Below, in pieces: positions 22,347 through 35,370 of a DNA stretch of 60,000 nt. The stretch is from contig NW_019091505.1 in NCBI RefSeq assembly GCF_001949145.1, forward strand, positions 258,059 through 318,058. Direction: 5' to 3'. A program made the position numbers and the translations under genes. Source of the DNA: Acanthaster planci (lineage: Eukaryota; Echinodermata; Asteroidea; Valvatida; Acanthasteridae). Position 1 is the stretch's first letter; every line of letters starts with the position of its first letter. Below the pieces are notes generated by a model, which worked only from the letters and a program-made list of their open reading frames with translations, was not told where the DNA came from and did not search any database.

Positions 22347-25300
22347 TGTTTCTGTTTATCTCGTTGAGAAAATAAGTGAACCTTGGAGTCTAAAAGGGAG
22401 AAGTTTTGGATTTTATCCGTTTAATGTCAGGTTTTTAACTTGATAAAAAAAACTTTTCCAATTCTCTGGTGACGACTTAAACAATATTCGCTGCTATTTA
22501 TTCCATATGTAGTCCTCTTGAAGTGCTCAAGCATGATGATGTGGTTGTTAAAAGGCAACACTTGTGGTTCATCCCTCTTGTACAAGCAAAAATGTCACCT
22601 CAGTATGGTACTTGAGACAAAAATGGATGGCCGATGCTCGGAGTCTCAGGATGTAATACAGTCGTAATTCTCCTGATAATGCAAGGATCAGTATACCGTC
22701 ATTTGCACACCACGCTGATGTGATTTTAGTGTGTTTGTCTCAGTGAAGATGGTCCTCTGAGAATTTCACCTGCCGTTCCTATAGACCTCTCTGCACTCTC
22801 AAGTACTTGTGAATGCACACATTCCATTCAGAGTTGCAGTTTGTTTCTGCTGTCACTTCTCATGTGGAGTTTTTCTCTTTGCTTCGTGGGGGACTTGGTG
22901 GGTGGCAAGCAAAACCAAACAAAAATCAATTATACAGATACTAGTTTGTCACCCGTAATTTTGTTTCTCTCAAAAGATTCGTTTGAAATTTCCAAAATCC
23001 TTCTTTGATGCCGTGTGATACCGTATGCGTTAGTACCTTCAGCATTTAAAAATAATTCCCAATTGACCGTTAAAACAAAAGTAGCATTTTTTAAAATGCG
23101 TCTTTTCCTATGTTTTTGTCCTTTATTTGTTGCTCAGAATGCCATGAGGAAACGAGACCAAGTATTTACATGGCCAGTGAGGTACATCTCTAAATCATCC
23201 ATTAGCCCTAAGTACAGCATCAATATTTAATCCTAATACATGCTACTGGATCAATATGCAAATATATTGATTGATTCTCGCTTTTGATAAGGAGCCAATT
23301 TAGTTGGATTGGGAGTGGTAATTCAGAGCACTGAAGCCACTGATGGTTGATGTGAGTCATGACAGGTTTGCAATCAACTTGTTTTTCACGAGGAGACAGC
23401 AATTGTATTTCTTGGCACTGAGGTCCTTTGGAATTTCATATTTTACCACTCACAAGTCACCGTGTTTCATGACGGTGATAGAATTTGCTTCTCTCTGAAT
23501 TCCTAGCTTGATTTCCACCTTGTTTGGATAAGGACAGGTACCGATAGGGCTTTTTCTGACCGGGAAATAAAGGTGATCTCTTCCTCGCCTGAGGAGTTGT
23601 TATCGTACGGCCACACTTCACATGATATTTGATCGCTACACCGGATCGCTAGACCATAATTTATGAATTGCTAATCGTACTGTTTGCCTGGGTCTGTGAA
23701 TTATTATACCTTGTTATAGGGTATCTGACCGCTCAAACACCAGTATTACTGATAAGGTAAAAAAAAAAAGATGTTACCTTGAGATAAAAGAAGTCAAGGA
23801 GATCCTTCACTGTTGACAGAAGCAGCTGGGGCAGTTGTGGTATTGAAGTTTAATCATTATACTGAGCTTCCCCCCCATTATAAACAGAACGGGTGTGCAC
23901 TTAGATAGCTATCCTTTCGGCTACTTTTGCAGACTATCAACCCACATGCACATTTAAGAAATTTGTTTTCTTTCCCTTTACAGAATCTGTAAACTGAAAG
24001 ATTTAAAAATGAAAGATACTAAGGAAGTAAATGCATAAAATCTTAATGTTGCATGTTGTTACTCATGCCTCTGAACTGTAATTACAAGTTTTGCAGATAG
24101 AATGAGTATTCCTAGTGGACCTGTTCACCGTAACTTGTTCAGTTTCAAATTTGACCGTTTTGATCATGTGATTCCTGTAAGGGTGCTTGTTGGATCTGAA
24201 TGGCCTCAACTGAATTTGGTGGGGACGGACTGGAGGAACAGGTGATCTGAGCAACCTGGTGTGAAGGGGAATTTGGGAAATAATCCATTAGATGGATGGA
24301 TGGAGATGTAAGGAAGGAGTGCAAGCAGGAGGGAGTAGGAGTATCCCGTGGTAGTACTGCTAAACACGGTTGTGTCACAAACAAAACAATCATTCGCAAA
24401 GACTAACTCAAAAGGGATTGTTTGAATCGGAGGTTTAATGAATAAGAATTCTTTATCACATCAGAATTCAGTTTATGTGTCTCAAACCTCATTCTAAAGA
24501 AAATTGCAAGAGTCACAATTGTATCCTAACACGGCAGGTGTTTTGGAACTTGCTCTAGTTTCGAGTAAAGCTTCCAATAGAACGAACCTATAATCTAAAG
24601 TCAATTTATGAATTGTTGGTCAGAAATACAAAGCTACCAAAAATATGGGGCAAGAAGAACACCTGTCAAATAAAATAGACCCAGATTTTTCAGGAAAAAA
24701 TGGGAATGTTTCAAATAACTATGAAATGTCAAGTATAGAGTGACCTAGCAAATTCATACTAAAAGTTGCACATTGAAAAAACAACTCATGAACACCTCAC
24801 AATCACAATTTATACAATGAAAATATTAGCAATTAAACTTTCCAACCCATACCTTCAGGTGTTCTGTGTGACGACTCAACGTCGATCCCGGATCAAGTTT
24901 CGAGCATGGAACTAGTCAGAGGTTGGCTGTAACAAATAAATTTATAAACTAACCATCCCCGACATAAGAAGCAATATACATAATCACACTACAACAACAT
25001 TTTAACATTAAACAACAGCTATAATTAATTAGAATTAATGATTTTGGACTCACCAAAGCATCATAAAGAAAAGCCAGAAAATCCAGAGACGAGTTGCAAC
25101 AGACGACAAGACGACCCATGGGGCATAACTATAACCCCCAACGACACGGAACATTCAGGAACAAAAACGAAATGACTTAAAAAAGGTCTTCATGCCATGG
25201 TGGTTGGTGCAGGAATGAACCCCACAACCGTGAGTTGGTATTATAAGGCAACACACCCTCTTGGGCTCAAGTATGCCATTACATAATTAAAAGGCATGGC

Positions 25301-26216
25301 CTAGCTCCAGGAATGTCATTCACTAAGAATCAGACCGGTATGCAAATTAGATGCCACACAAATCTAAATAAGTGACCAATTGACCTGACAGCTTAACTGA
25401 GTTGGTTGGTTACAGAGATGAGGGAGATGAAGATGGTGATGATTGATACTTGATACATGCTGTACTTGGCAGCAAACAGCTTTCTTCCACTCTGTGTTAC
25501 TTGGTAGAGGAGCCAGCAGGTTGATGTACCTGTTGGAGTGCTTATAATGCCCAGCCCTTCATCCTGCCCATTCTCACTTTGACTCCACTCTAGGATGCCA
25601 AAAACAACTGCACATGGCCATGTGAGTGAATAGAGTCCAGCAATCAGTTGATAAGTAGTCATTCTTTACCAGCAAGTGGCGTGACAACCCTCAACTTATC
25701 ATTGATTGGATTGAGACTCCATATATGAGACTGTCGCATCTGAAGCTCTCTGCATTGTCCCTTTCTGATTGCAAGACAGAATTTCCCATGATAAATACTT
25801 AGACTCAACTAGAGAAGGTTACTCTTGATGTCACTCATACCTGCCAGTATCAATGTCTTGCCCCCAATGTCGTCTAGCTCTGGTTTATCAGATCAACTAT
25901 CAGTTTTCTGGTGAATAAGTGTTTAGTCTGTCACCCTTCTTCATCCAATCAGTGCAATGTGTTACTCCTCTCACTTTGGAAATCTGCTTTCCACAATGAC
26001 CAGAAGAGAGAGGAGTTTCAATGCCAGGTTGATGATAATGATGAATGTTGATTGAGTTTATCTTGTAATTACAGACATTAAGTATCCAAGTTGTAAGATT
26101 ATCCTCTGGTTTTTTTGGGGGGAGGGGAGGTTTAGATTAGACTTTTGTTGGTTTTTGCTGTTGTGAAAATGCAAATTAGAGTAATGTGGTTTTTTTGTGT
26201 TTTGTTTCCTCTGCAG
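22347..26216. other. Remainder of RhoGAP intron; 5' flank of nested gene
   Basis: Contains the presumed promoter side of the minus-strand nested gene, with no TATA box I would defend. Also present are an A-run near 23760 and AT-rich sequence. A tRNA-like patch on the minus strand around 25190-25265 is too weak to call. No coding exon is needed here, because the flanking exons join in phase 0. Confidence 0.5.
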
Positions 26217-26367
26217 TTACGTGAGGACTTCGACGCTGGTAATGAGATAATTTTGAATGATTCTCACAATCCTCATGATGTGGGAGCACTATTGAAGGAG
26301 TTTTTCCGTGACCTTCCAGAACCTCTCTTGACCCGTGAACTTTACCCTGCTTTTGTAGCCTGCACAA
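26217..26367 (+). CDS. ARHGAP6-like: ARHGAP6-like RhoGAP, core exon ([15 protein letters not shown])
   Basis: This 151-bp exon follows the acceptor TTTCCTCTGCAG and ends before GTGAGT, leaving phase 1. It continues directly from AGACAG of the previous exon. It encodes [27 protein letters not shown] and [12 protein letters not shown]. The Lys in [15 protein letters not shown] belongs to the conserved RhoGAP motif that contacts the GTPase. The longer open frame starting at 26145 reads in from intron and should not be used as a start. Confidence 0.95.
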
Positions 26368-26690
26368 GTGAGTCTTCATTTTGTGTTCTTGTCAGTACGA
26401 TTTGTGTTACCAAATTGGAGGAGTGTATTTCAAGAAACAAATTTTTCCACTCTACTATACTTAGACTTAGAGGCGACCTGTATGACTACGCCCCTTCCCC
26501 ATACACAAGTACATCTTGTATTGATGTTTGAGGCAATTCCTCCTGATTTTTGTCCTCTTAAGTCATTCGTCCTGCAAGCGTAGGCATGAGTAAATGTGAT
26601 TTTCATCATTTTTAGTTGACCTTCGTGTATGAGGTCAATAAAGACTATCTAGTAGAGTATTAATTTGTCATTTTTTTAATGTGTCCTCAG

Positions 26691-26842
26691 GATTAGAGAA
26701 TTTTGAGCAGAGGTTGAGAGCACTACAGCTTTTAGTCTACCTGCTGCCTACAGCCAATAGAGACACCTTGAATGCTCTGCTAGGATTTCTAAATAGGGTC
26801 TCCAAGAATGCTGCCGATACTGTGGATGATGATGGAAATGAA
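26691..26842 (+). CDS. ARHGAP6-like: ARHGAP6-like RhoGAP, core exon (helical LQLLVYLLP)
   Basis: This 152-bp exon is bounded by acceptor GTGTCCTCAG and donor GTGAGT. Its first two bases complete the split codon from 26367. It encodes RLENFEQRLRALQLLVYLLP, TANRDTLNALLGFLNRVSKN and the acidic DTVDDDGNE. LQLLVYLLP followed by NRDTL is the standard RhoGAP helix pair ahead of the final conserved block. It ends in phase 0. Confidence 0.95.
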
Positions 26843-27001
26843 GTGAGTCTGTGACAGGAAAAATTTGGAATATAATACCAAATGACATTCCATCTCTGAA
26901 ACTGTGTTTGCTTGATGTAGTCATCAGTGCAACGAGTTTTTGTTCATCTATGAAAGCCAGAAATTTAACTTACTGTATCCATTGCCATTTTCTTGCCTCA
27001 G

Positions 27002-27190
27002 ATACAGGGAAACAAGATGGACACTCATAACCTTGCCACCCTCTTTGGTCCCAACATTCTACGGAAGACTAAAGGGGGACAGGACAGGGATGCCCACGGA
27101 GGTCAAGAAGCCTCGGAACAGGTGGAGGAAAGTAGAGAGGTGATCAGTGTGGTACAGATCATGACTGAACACATGGAAGCCATCTTTCAG
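27002..27190 (+). CDS. ARHGAP6-like: ARHGAP6-like RhoGAP, core exon (NLATLFGPN)
   Basis: This 189-bp exon (63 codons, phase 0 at both ends) has acceptor TTCTTGCCTCAG and donor GTGGGT. It begins IQGNKMDTHNLATLFGPNIL, containing the conserved N-K-M and N-L-A-x-x-F-G-P-N motif. The final Asn is the residue commonly essential for GTPase binding. An acidic, Gln-rich loop follows. The exon ends VVQIMTEHMEAIFQ, the last helix of the domain. Confidence 0.96.
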
Positions 27191-27471
27191 GTGGGTTGCA
27201 GTGGGTGAGCCCTGTGAGTTGGGAATGGATGGAGTGAGCTTAACTGGGCGTCATACATTCTGATTGAACTTAGCTGCCTGCCTGTAATTCCCTACTCCAA
27301 ATGATTATACACAAAGTGCATTAGAGGAGGAAATGAAGTTATCTAAATTAGGAGATTCAGTCGTATAGTTGGCACTTGTACTTAGATGATAACGGTTAAA
27401 TTGCTTCTGCTGTTCATACTGTTGGTTGAATACTGTGTCCCTGTTATGAATATTATTTTCTCCTCTCAAAG

Positions 27472-27569
27472 GTACCGGCTGAGATTCAAGATAGCGTGTT
27501 GAAGATCACATATGAGACAGACCCTGAAGCTTTAGACTACCTCCTGACCAAGAGAGCAGTAGCACTAGG
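27472..27569 (+). CDS. ARHGAP6-like: ARHGAP6-like RhoGAP, exon after the core domain
   Basis: This 98-bp exon follows acceptor TCTCCTCTCAAAG and precedes donor GTAAGA. It enters in phase 0 and leaves in phase 2. It encodes VPAEIQDSVLKITYETDPEA followed by LDYLLTKRAVALG. A similar V-P-x-x-(L/I)-Q segment and E-T-D-P-(D/E)-x-(L/V)-D-Y-L-L motif directly follow the RhoGAP domain in ARHGAP6/ARHGAP36-type proteins as I remember them. This is the main reason for the subfamily call. Confidence 0.9.
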
Positions 27570-28597
27570 GTAAGAACTCAGTCAGACAATGGAGATTGTC
27601 AGCCAAAGGCACTTTGTGTCTTAAACCAATGCAGGACACCATTTATGGGCTTTCCTTATGAACAAGTGAGCCTCACCGGTGAAGTCATGGGCTGTATTCC
27701 TATCAAGTCATGTACTACATTCACCTGTAATTAAGATTGGGGCCTGCCCTGCCCTGCCCATCCACTGTTGAGGTCTAGAATTTAATTTAGGGACCAGTTT
27801 ATTGTTACTCTCATTGGTGTGTTACCCTCATGTAGCTCTGGGTACAGTCCACTAATTCAAGCCCCATTGAAAACATTGTAAAATCAGCACTGTTCATGGC
27901 CCAATAACATACCTACCAACATCCCTGAGGTTTCTGAACCACTAATTTAATTCTTGTCTGGTCCCTAATCTTAACATTTCTTTTCAATTTTTGTGGGTTA
28001 ACTGATTACATTTTTAGTTATTCTCACAAAACAAAATCACCCCCCAAAAAGTGATTATTCCGAAGTCTGATTGCAGCCATTTTTCAAGTGGCAACCCTCA
28101 ACTTTCTCAGGCACTTAAGACCATTTTTCAACCATATTTTTAGCCATTCAGCTCTCAGATAAAAGCCCAGAGACTCAGGGAGTTGATCAAAGATTTACAC
28201 AATCTCGCTACCTTGGGGGCCAAATGATCTCCTTTTTTCAAAAGATGCTGTAGGGACACTTTAATGCTAATGAGCTGTCCCGACATCTCGCTTGAATTAG
28301 TAGGCTGTATCTCTCATGCACTAAGCTCTACACTGCATTGGCACTGAACACTGTCTGTTTGATCCTTGTCTGGATTACAGCAAGAGGTGTTAGGATCTAG
28401 ACCACTTTGTGTTGCCCCACATTAGAAACTACCCAGGTGAAGAGATTCCACCCTCTGGAAGGAAGACACCAAATACATTGATAGATAATTGGTTTTAGTA
28501 TGACTTGCACCTTTCAAAATGAGCGCTGAGAGTTGAAAGCAGATTTTAATTTTTTGCTGAATTATATATGACTCTAACTTTGTGTTGTAATCTGCAG

Positions 28598-29594
28598 CTG
28601 CGTTGATCCTGCTGAGATGGAGGCTACTTTCAATGAGGATATTGACTCGCCGCATTCCTCGTCACCTCCTTGTACTCCTGAGGAGATTCTCATGCCATTC
28701 CATGCTCTTCATGGTCATGAACATCGTCTCTTCAGTTCCCCAGATGACCTCTACGCCTGCCGCAACAAATCGGACTTCACCGACGAGAGCTTAGGTCATG
28801 TGACCAGAGAACAGATGCTGCAACAGTCCAAGCAGAAATCGTTGTCGCTGCCTCGTGCTGCACCGGTCATTGACAGTCGATTTCCCAGCAGTCCAAAGAT
28901 TGCCAGGACAGGTTGTGAAGATCGCTCTGTGAGTGGTCAGCAGGAACGCAGTACTAAGACCAAGCGAGGGCGACACAGCAGCGAAAACCAGGATGAGAGC
29001 AATCAGTGGGGAGGGGAGTCCTCCCCTACGTCCACAATAACCCCACCCACGAGACTGGTGCGAGGAATCTCCAATGAGAAGCAGATATTCTCACCTCTAT
29101 CTCCCCATTCCCCACGCCGTATATCAGGGGGTCCTGTCTCACCACTTGTTGGTCACCCCCCTGAAAGACAGTTCAGCTCACCTGCCAATATGGACAGCGG
29201 AACGCTATCACCAAACCTAGAGATATCCTACCAGTCTAAAAGTCCACGGACGGTACGCAAGCATGCTTCAGATCTCCTACCCTCACCATGGAAACTTGGT
29301 GATGATGCCTCAGATCAGGTATGGCTGCCAGTGGACAACAGACGAACACAGAGTGTGTCAGACTGTATCAAGCCAACTAGACCCTGTGTAATCTCGCCTA
29401 GTTTACAGCGGCGGGGTCCACCTAAATCCCCACAGCCAAGGATAGCCAAGGTACCCATTGCTGCTATGGAGGAAGATTTTGATATGGACTTACCCTTAGA
29501 GACAGCTAGCACCAGTCCAACTAGCCCAGAGAGGGATGACAAACAATGGCAAGGCAAGTGGAAACTCAAAGACGGGCAGGAGACATTAGTCTGA
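28598..29594 (+). CDS. ARHGAP6-like: ARHGAP6-like RhoGAP, terminal exon (Ser/Pro-rich tail, ETLV end)
   Basis: This terminal coding exon (997 bp including TGA) follows acceptor TTGTAATCTGCAG. Its first base completes the split Gly codon of the previous exon, then CVDPAEMEATF follows. The tail is long, Ser/Pro-rich and probably disordered. It has repeated S-P and T-P sites (for example SPHSPRR, SPTSPER) that look like proline-directed kinase targets, and basic clusters such as TKTKRGRHSS. It ends KDGQETLV. T-L-V-COOH fits a class I PDZ ligand, and human ARHGAP6 ends the same way as far as I recall. The codons from 10107 to here total 702 plus stop, with every splice phase agreeing. Confidence 0.93.
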
Positions 29595-31990
29595 ACAAGA
29601 AAAACTTTCTCGCAAAAAATTGACTTGTCGAACGGAATGAATTAACCGATTTTTTAAATGTGACACTTTTACACATTGTGTCGACTGATGAAGATATGAG
29701 ACATTGGCCAAAACATGGCTGACACAGACAGGCAATATCACCGAAGGAATTTTCACTTATTTAATACTAACGCTGTTGTGTGCTGCCAGCATATCGTAAA
29801 ACTTTCATGGTCTCATTTCACAGATTCATTTAAATAACGAATTGAAGCATTCTGATCTAAAATTCATTGATTGGGTTTTCATGCCAAAAATGTAGCAAGT
29901 TACGAGGTCACATTTTAGTCAGCATTTCCAGTTTCTTTTGGTCAGTGTATATACCAGGTCATGACCAAGACTTAATACAGATAGGTGTATTTGGAATAAC
30001 TAACTTGTGAAAGTCATGCTCTGTAAATTAGTTAAATTACACATGGAATCCAACTTAACTGTCCCAGAGAAAAAGGATGAAACCAATATTTTCCGTGAAA
30101 TAATTTTGATTGTAAACAGCTTGAAAGCATTAGTCCTGCTTAGCGGCAGATACAATCTGCTTCAGACTTCCGCATTCTGCAGCTTCATTTGTTGCAAGGC
30201 CTATATCCCATAATGCACCAGCTCCTCAGAGAACTTTAAGTGTAATGTTTTTCCCAGTCTCTGAGTGTTGACACGTCTATTTCTTTGACTTGATGCAATT
30301 GGAAGTCAAAGATATACATGTTTATGACAGTTTCAAGACACAATTTGTGAATGGATAAATACGAACCTGTTTCACAGGATTTCAAATACTCTCTTTTACC
30401 AAGAATCGTTCATTATCCAAATTTCCATTTTCAAAAAATCTGTTGCAAGATTTTCAGGAATTTTCACCCAGTCATGTTTGTTGGAGTTCATTTGATAGCT
30501 TTGGTTCTTCAAAATGTTGCCTTGTGATCAGAGAACCTTGGCTTTTTCATGTATAATACACGTATCTGTATGTTGTGATATGTAAACAAAGTGATGTTGT
30601 GAAAGCATTACATTTCAGCACTGAACAGTTTTTCAGCAGTATTAAGCTTTACTGACAATTTAGCATTTTAAATGGGAGTAAGATGACTCCTAGCATTTTC
30701 GTAGGAAGTGTTTGGAGTAAGCATACATGTACATGCATGTCCAGCAGCTGATGTCACAGTTTCAGACGAGCTTGAAATATTTTCTGGAAAGAGTTTAGCT
30801 TAGCAAAATATGAAGTTTGGAAAACCAGCCATGGGCTACTGTACCTGTCATACGGTGATGTTTATGATTGCTGGCTATGAACTTGCTAAGCAGAGTTTGG
30901 GTCAGCAAACTTATCTTGAACTGCACAGGAATTAAGTAACAGGCATTGTTACCTGTATTTGCTAAGCAAATATTTTTCCTTACCAAGCTTGTTTGTTGTG
31001 CTTGGATTCTTGCATATACTGAATCCTTTATGAAACTGCTGTTAGAGAGGTCTGGATGTACATGTATGTCAATGTGTATTAATCGCTTCCAGAAAGTTAC
31101 GTATACCAATGCAATGAAACAACAGGTAGTTGGAGAGGTGACATCTCTTGCATTAATGCAAAAAAACAAAACAAAAAAAACAGGGTTCTGACATTTTGCA
31201 AGAAATGAATTTGGAGCAAGTTTAGGTTTGTAGAAGGATGTGAGCATTCATACTGGATGAGCAAGAATCTCAGGAGACTAACTTGAGAATCAAACTTATC
31301 AATTCAGTAGTAACCATTGAACTTCAGTTTTGAAATGTGGCTTAGAAAAAATGACCACTTCACTGGAATGGCTATGGTCCGAATGATTACCTTAACTAAT
31401 ATTGACTTTAACCCATTGAGGTGATTCAGTAATGCAAGTTTTTGTGTGTTTCTGCATTGATGTGGCTATTTGTCAAGGGTTAATCATTCGTTGAATTCAT
31501 CTTAAAACAACAAAATCAAAACCTTTGAAACGCGAACTTAATATACTCACTGACAGTGACTGGCTGTGTTGGCCGTGACACTAACTTTGTGACATTATGT
31601 CAACAAGTAACGCTTCTTATTGCCTGTATATATTGGTAAATTGAGTCATCGTTGGTTACATTATTACAATTCTGTTTATTATCTTTGTATAAATTATTAA
31701 AAAATGTATAAAATAGATCTATATATATATCTTAAACAGAACAGTAACTAAGTATTATTGTTCTTGAGAACCATTGTCAATTATAATTGTTATTGTGGTT
31801 GTAGAATATACCGTACATATCAACATGTATTGATGTAAAGAAACTCTAGATTTAATCAACAATCAAATTTTCTTTAATGAATCATTTTAAAGTATTTGTA
31901 TCATATGGTTGGCTGTTGTATCCATGTGTACATCATGCAGCTTTACAAAATGGAATTTGGCCAAATAATAAGAGTATAAGTTAATAAAGG
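29595..31990 (+). other. Probable 3' UTR and downstream region of the RhoGAP gene
   Basis: No further coding sequence is visible after the TGA. The span is AT-rich. ATTAAA near 31693 and AATAAA at 31983-31988 are possible polyadenylation signals, which would imply a long 3' UTR of 2.1-2.4 kb. The 150-residue frame on the minus strand at 30795-31247 has no recognisable motif and is not called. Confidence 0.4.
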
Positions 31991-31999
31991 AAAACTCTA

Positions 32000-34860
32000 T
32001 AAGAACGAGCATATGAGATAATTTTTAACCCATTAAGTGACAATAAGACGTGCTTGAAATCAGTATCACTCTCCCGACAGACAAAAGGTAAACTTTTACA
32101 ATCAAACTGTTTTAGATTACTGTTTTCCAGTCTTTCCAAAAGCAGGATCCAGCATTGTATCAAGTTGTTTATCAACAGAAATTGAAAAACATCTCTCAAA
32201 CCACGTGAAAATTCAGAGTCATGTAATTATCTGAGGTAGCAGGTGTTTATTTGAGATGGATGTGTGACATACACGTCAATGATGTTATTACTAGTGACAT
32301 AATAGTTTGGCAAATTCCTCCCGAATGAACTCATCTTTGGAGAGATTGTTTGCATAGTATGATGGAAACATTTCAAACAGCATTTGATGAGCACCAGGTC
32401 TTTTTAGGTTTCTTGAATTTATGAACACAATTCATCCTGTTTTCTGTGATTCACTGACAGATAAATTTTTATCTTGATACAACATCAGAGCAGGAATGAG
32501 TGGAGATGCACATAGGCACTAGAGTTTGCTTGGAATACTTGTGAGGATCAGACGTGGAAACTTTCAACAACCTTGGCTTTATGAAGTCTGCAGTAACATT
32601 GAAATGTAGGTCAGTGACTTGTCACATTACGCAGGAGGCATTGGATTTTGGTTTGAGGCATCACCACTAACCTGTGCTGGGTACAATTACAAGACCTATG
32701 AAACTCAACACATTGCCTCATCCAATTGTACATTATCTTTAGTTAGCAGAATATCGACATCCAGTTTCCTGTAAACAAATTCTGTCTGGATAGCATAGTC
32801 CTGTATCTGACATCACTATGCTCGTGTAGGGTGTTTGATTCTCACAGATTTGGAATGCCAGGCAAAGTCCCAGATAGCTCCATGATGTACACAGTCTTAA
32901 GGTAGTGCTGTATTGCAGTTGTGCAGTAACTGTCAAGTAGCCCAAACTCTGTAGGGAATTTCAGGTTCCAATCAATGTTCTTATTGTGTTTCAATAGCAC
33001 ATCATGCCTGGTTGTCTTACTGTAAACTACACATTCAGGTGGATTTAGATTGGATGGGAAGAAGAGGATTATGGGAAGGATAGCTGAGGTCTGAGAATGA
33101 ATGCCCAACAGAGACTCTCACATTTCCCACCTCAACCACTTTAACAAACTGGAAATTACTGAAAAACCCACAAAGACTTCTATTGAATCACCCTGATCTA
33201 TGAATTATAAAAACGAAATTAAAGTGGAATTTGTTCCCTGTGCCAGTCCCATCATATTCCCTGGAGAAAATGTTGAATACCTCTTTTTTCTTTCATTCTC
33301 TAAATCCATCCTGGAGGTTTAATCTTTTACAATAATTGTGTTTCACACAATTAGGGAAAGTCAACAGTACTTTTATGTGAATGTCATAGCAGTGGAATAT
33401 CACATTTTTAGCCAAAAAAATTGTTGAATTGTGTGCTGGAATATGATATGTTTGCCGGTCAAACACTCAAAATGCAGATGAAAGGAGCTAAGTAGTCATC
33501 ATATGTACATACAAAGGCAAGACAATCAGTAAATTTTGTAGACTATAATGGAGAATGTTCACACAGATTGTGACTTCTGCTTGGTGATATGATATGGATT
33601 GTCGTGCTCTACTTTTCTTTCTATTCAAGTCACTTAAAACGAGACATGAGAGGTGCATATAAGGTTTTCTGGCTTGAAAATTAGTCTTTCAGCTCTTGGT
33701 GAAAAACCATGTAAGATTGGCATCAGTGACATAAATATTTACATAGTTGTAAAATGTGCTTCTCATTGAGCCAGCAGTGATCTCATGTAAACTTGACCTT
33801 TGACCTTAAATTGAGGCTCATTACCGCCAGGTAACTGGTAGGAATAATTCTAACATGAGAATACTTGATTAAAATATCAGGGGTTAAAATTTCAGAGTAT
33901 TTACAGAGTAGTTGATAGTTATTAAATTGAAATGATTTTTTTTAATTTTTAGTTGTGTAAAACCAAACCAAATAGATGAATGTTAAGATTCCAAGTAACA
34001 CTCAACTGGTATTAATTGTGGCAATTGAGAAAAAGCCTCGGCTAACAAAGAGAACTATGGTCCATTTCAAGCTGCAAGTAAACGTTCGAAAGCCTTCAGA
34101 AAGATGACATCTTTTTACTTTTATTTCTACAAGGAAATCTGTGTGAGTATTTTATCAAAAATAAGAGCAAAGAAGAATATGCATCAAAACATTTAATACC
34201 CAGAAATGAAAGCCCTGAGTTGCTTTTTAGTTTCCCCTTTTTCAGGCTTTTTTGGAGAGGAGAGGCCATGTCTGAATGTAACAGTAAAAGGTCAATGAAA
34301 TTTAGAACATTCATTTATTAAATTTCTTAGCCCTTCATTCCCTTGTATCCACATCAAACATCACTTCCTCATGATTTTCTTTAAATCAGTACTTAATTGT
34401 TGGCTTAAACCAACTCACATGCAGTTGTAAGTGTCAAAACCACAATTCGTCACCCCATTAATATAGAAGTCATTTCAACTGATATTGCTGAAATTCACAA
34501 GCATTTCTTGATACATATGCGGTTAATTTTTTTTCACAGTAATTTACCTCGTGATTAGTTTGTTGATTTACATGCCCGATTGATTACCTCCTGAGTGAAG
34601 ATATGGAAATATATATAATTCAGCTCGCAAAAATTGTGCTTTGTGTCGATTTCTTTTATGGTTATTTGAATTATCCTGATGAAAGGACCTTTCCAAAGAA
34701 AACAATTATCTGGCCAGGCTTTTTCTTCTTCTTTTTATCACCTTAAAAATGAGTTCTTTAACAAAATAGATTTCTCTTTAAAGTCAGACCGACTGAACTC
34801 ATTTGCGGCAGGAAAATAACTATCTTGACGGTGCTTACAAAAAGCAAAAGAACTTCTGGT
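32000..34860. other. Intergenic, no gene seen
   Basis: AT-rich sequence with only short, motif-free open frames. I found no splice-consistent exon, no inverted-repeat element and no RNA gene. Confidence 0.5.
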
Positions 34861-34871
34861 GATTCCCATTC

Positions 34872-35126
34872 GAGGGCGCTATTTTGGCAAAACGTCCAAG
34901 TTTTTTGGACAAGCACTTGTGTGAGGGCGCCCTTCAAGAATAAGTGTCGCGTCGGTAAAAAGAGGAAAATTTATGGGAGCGCCCTTTGAAACTAACGGTC
35001 AAATTTGAAACAGCTTCTTGAGGGCGCCCTTCGAAACGTCATCCAGTCAGACATCGATTCCGTGACTGAAGAGGGCGTCCTTTAAGATTAAGGGCGCTTT
35101 TTATGCAAAGTTTGAGGGCGCCCTTT
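34872..35126 (+). repeat. Cluster of GAGGGCGCCCTT palindromic motifs
   Basis: Seven related motifs occur in 255 bp: GAGGGCGCT (34872), GAGGGCGCCCTTC (34923), GGGAGCGCCCTTT (34975), GAGGGCGCCCTTC (35020), GAGGGCGTCCTTT (35071), AGGGCGCTTT (35091) and GAGGGCGCCCTTT (35114). The core AGGGCGCCCT is self-complementary. It could be a repeat family with internal motif copies or a binding-site cluster. The surrounding DNA is much more AT-rich. Confidence 0.75.
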
Positions 35127-35370
35127 AAAACGTTTTATTAAATAGCGCCACCAATTGTTAAAAATCTGAGAGACTAAGATGGCGCCACCCGTAGTTTATA
35201 AAAGATTTTCAGTTTTTCATCAATTTTTACCGACATAGGATATAACTGTCCTCCAGGAGAAATTATTGCTTATGAAATGCACTCAACAGACTCTACTTCA
35301 GCAGTTGTGTACATAGTCGATTGGGAGTCAAGGTAAAAAAGGCAAGGTAAAAGTTGGAAACTAGTAACTA

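Noticed and set aside
25185-25270. tRNA-like sequence on the minus strand (GGGTTCATTCC B-box-like)
   Set aside because: The B box is one base short and neither acceptor stem nor D arm pairs convincingly; a decayed SINE head is possible.
26145-26531. Separate 128-residue gene
   Set aside because: Only 26217-26367 is coding, as an internal RhoGAP exon; the flanks are intron read-through.
30795-31247. 150-residue frame on the minus strand
   Set aside because: Lies in the presumed 3' UTR region. No motif, no splice or start context, and composition like the surrounding AT-rich DNA.
31409-31484. TTAACCC...GGGTTAA pair suggesting a tiny piggyBac MITE
   Set aside because: Only about seven bases pair and the unit is about 75 bp; chance is likely in AT-rich DNA.
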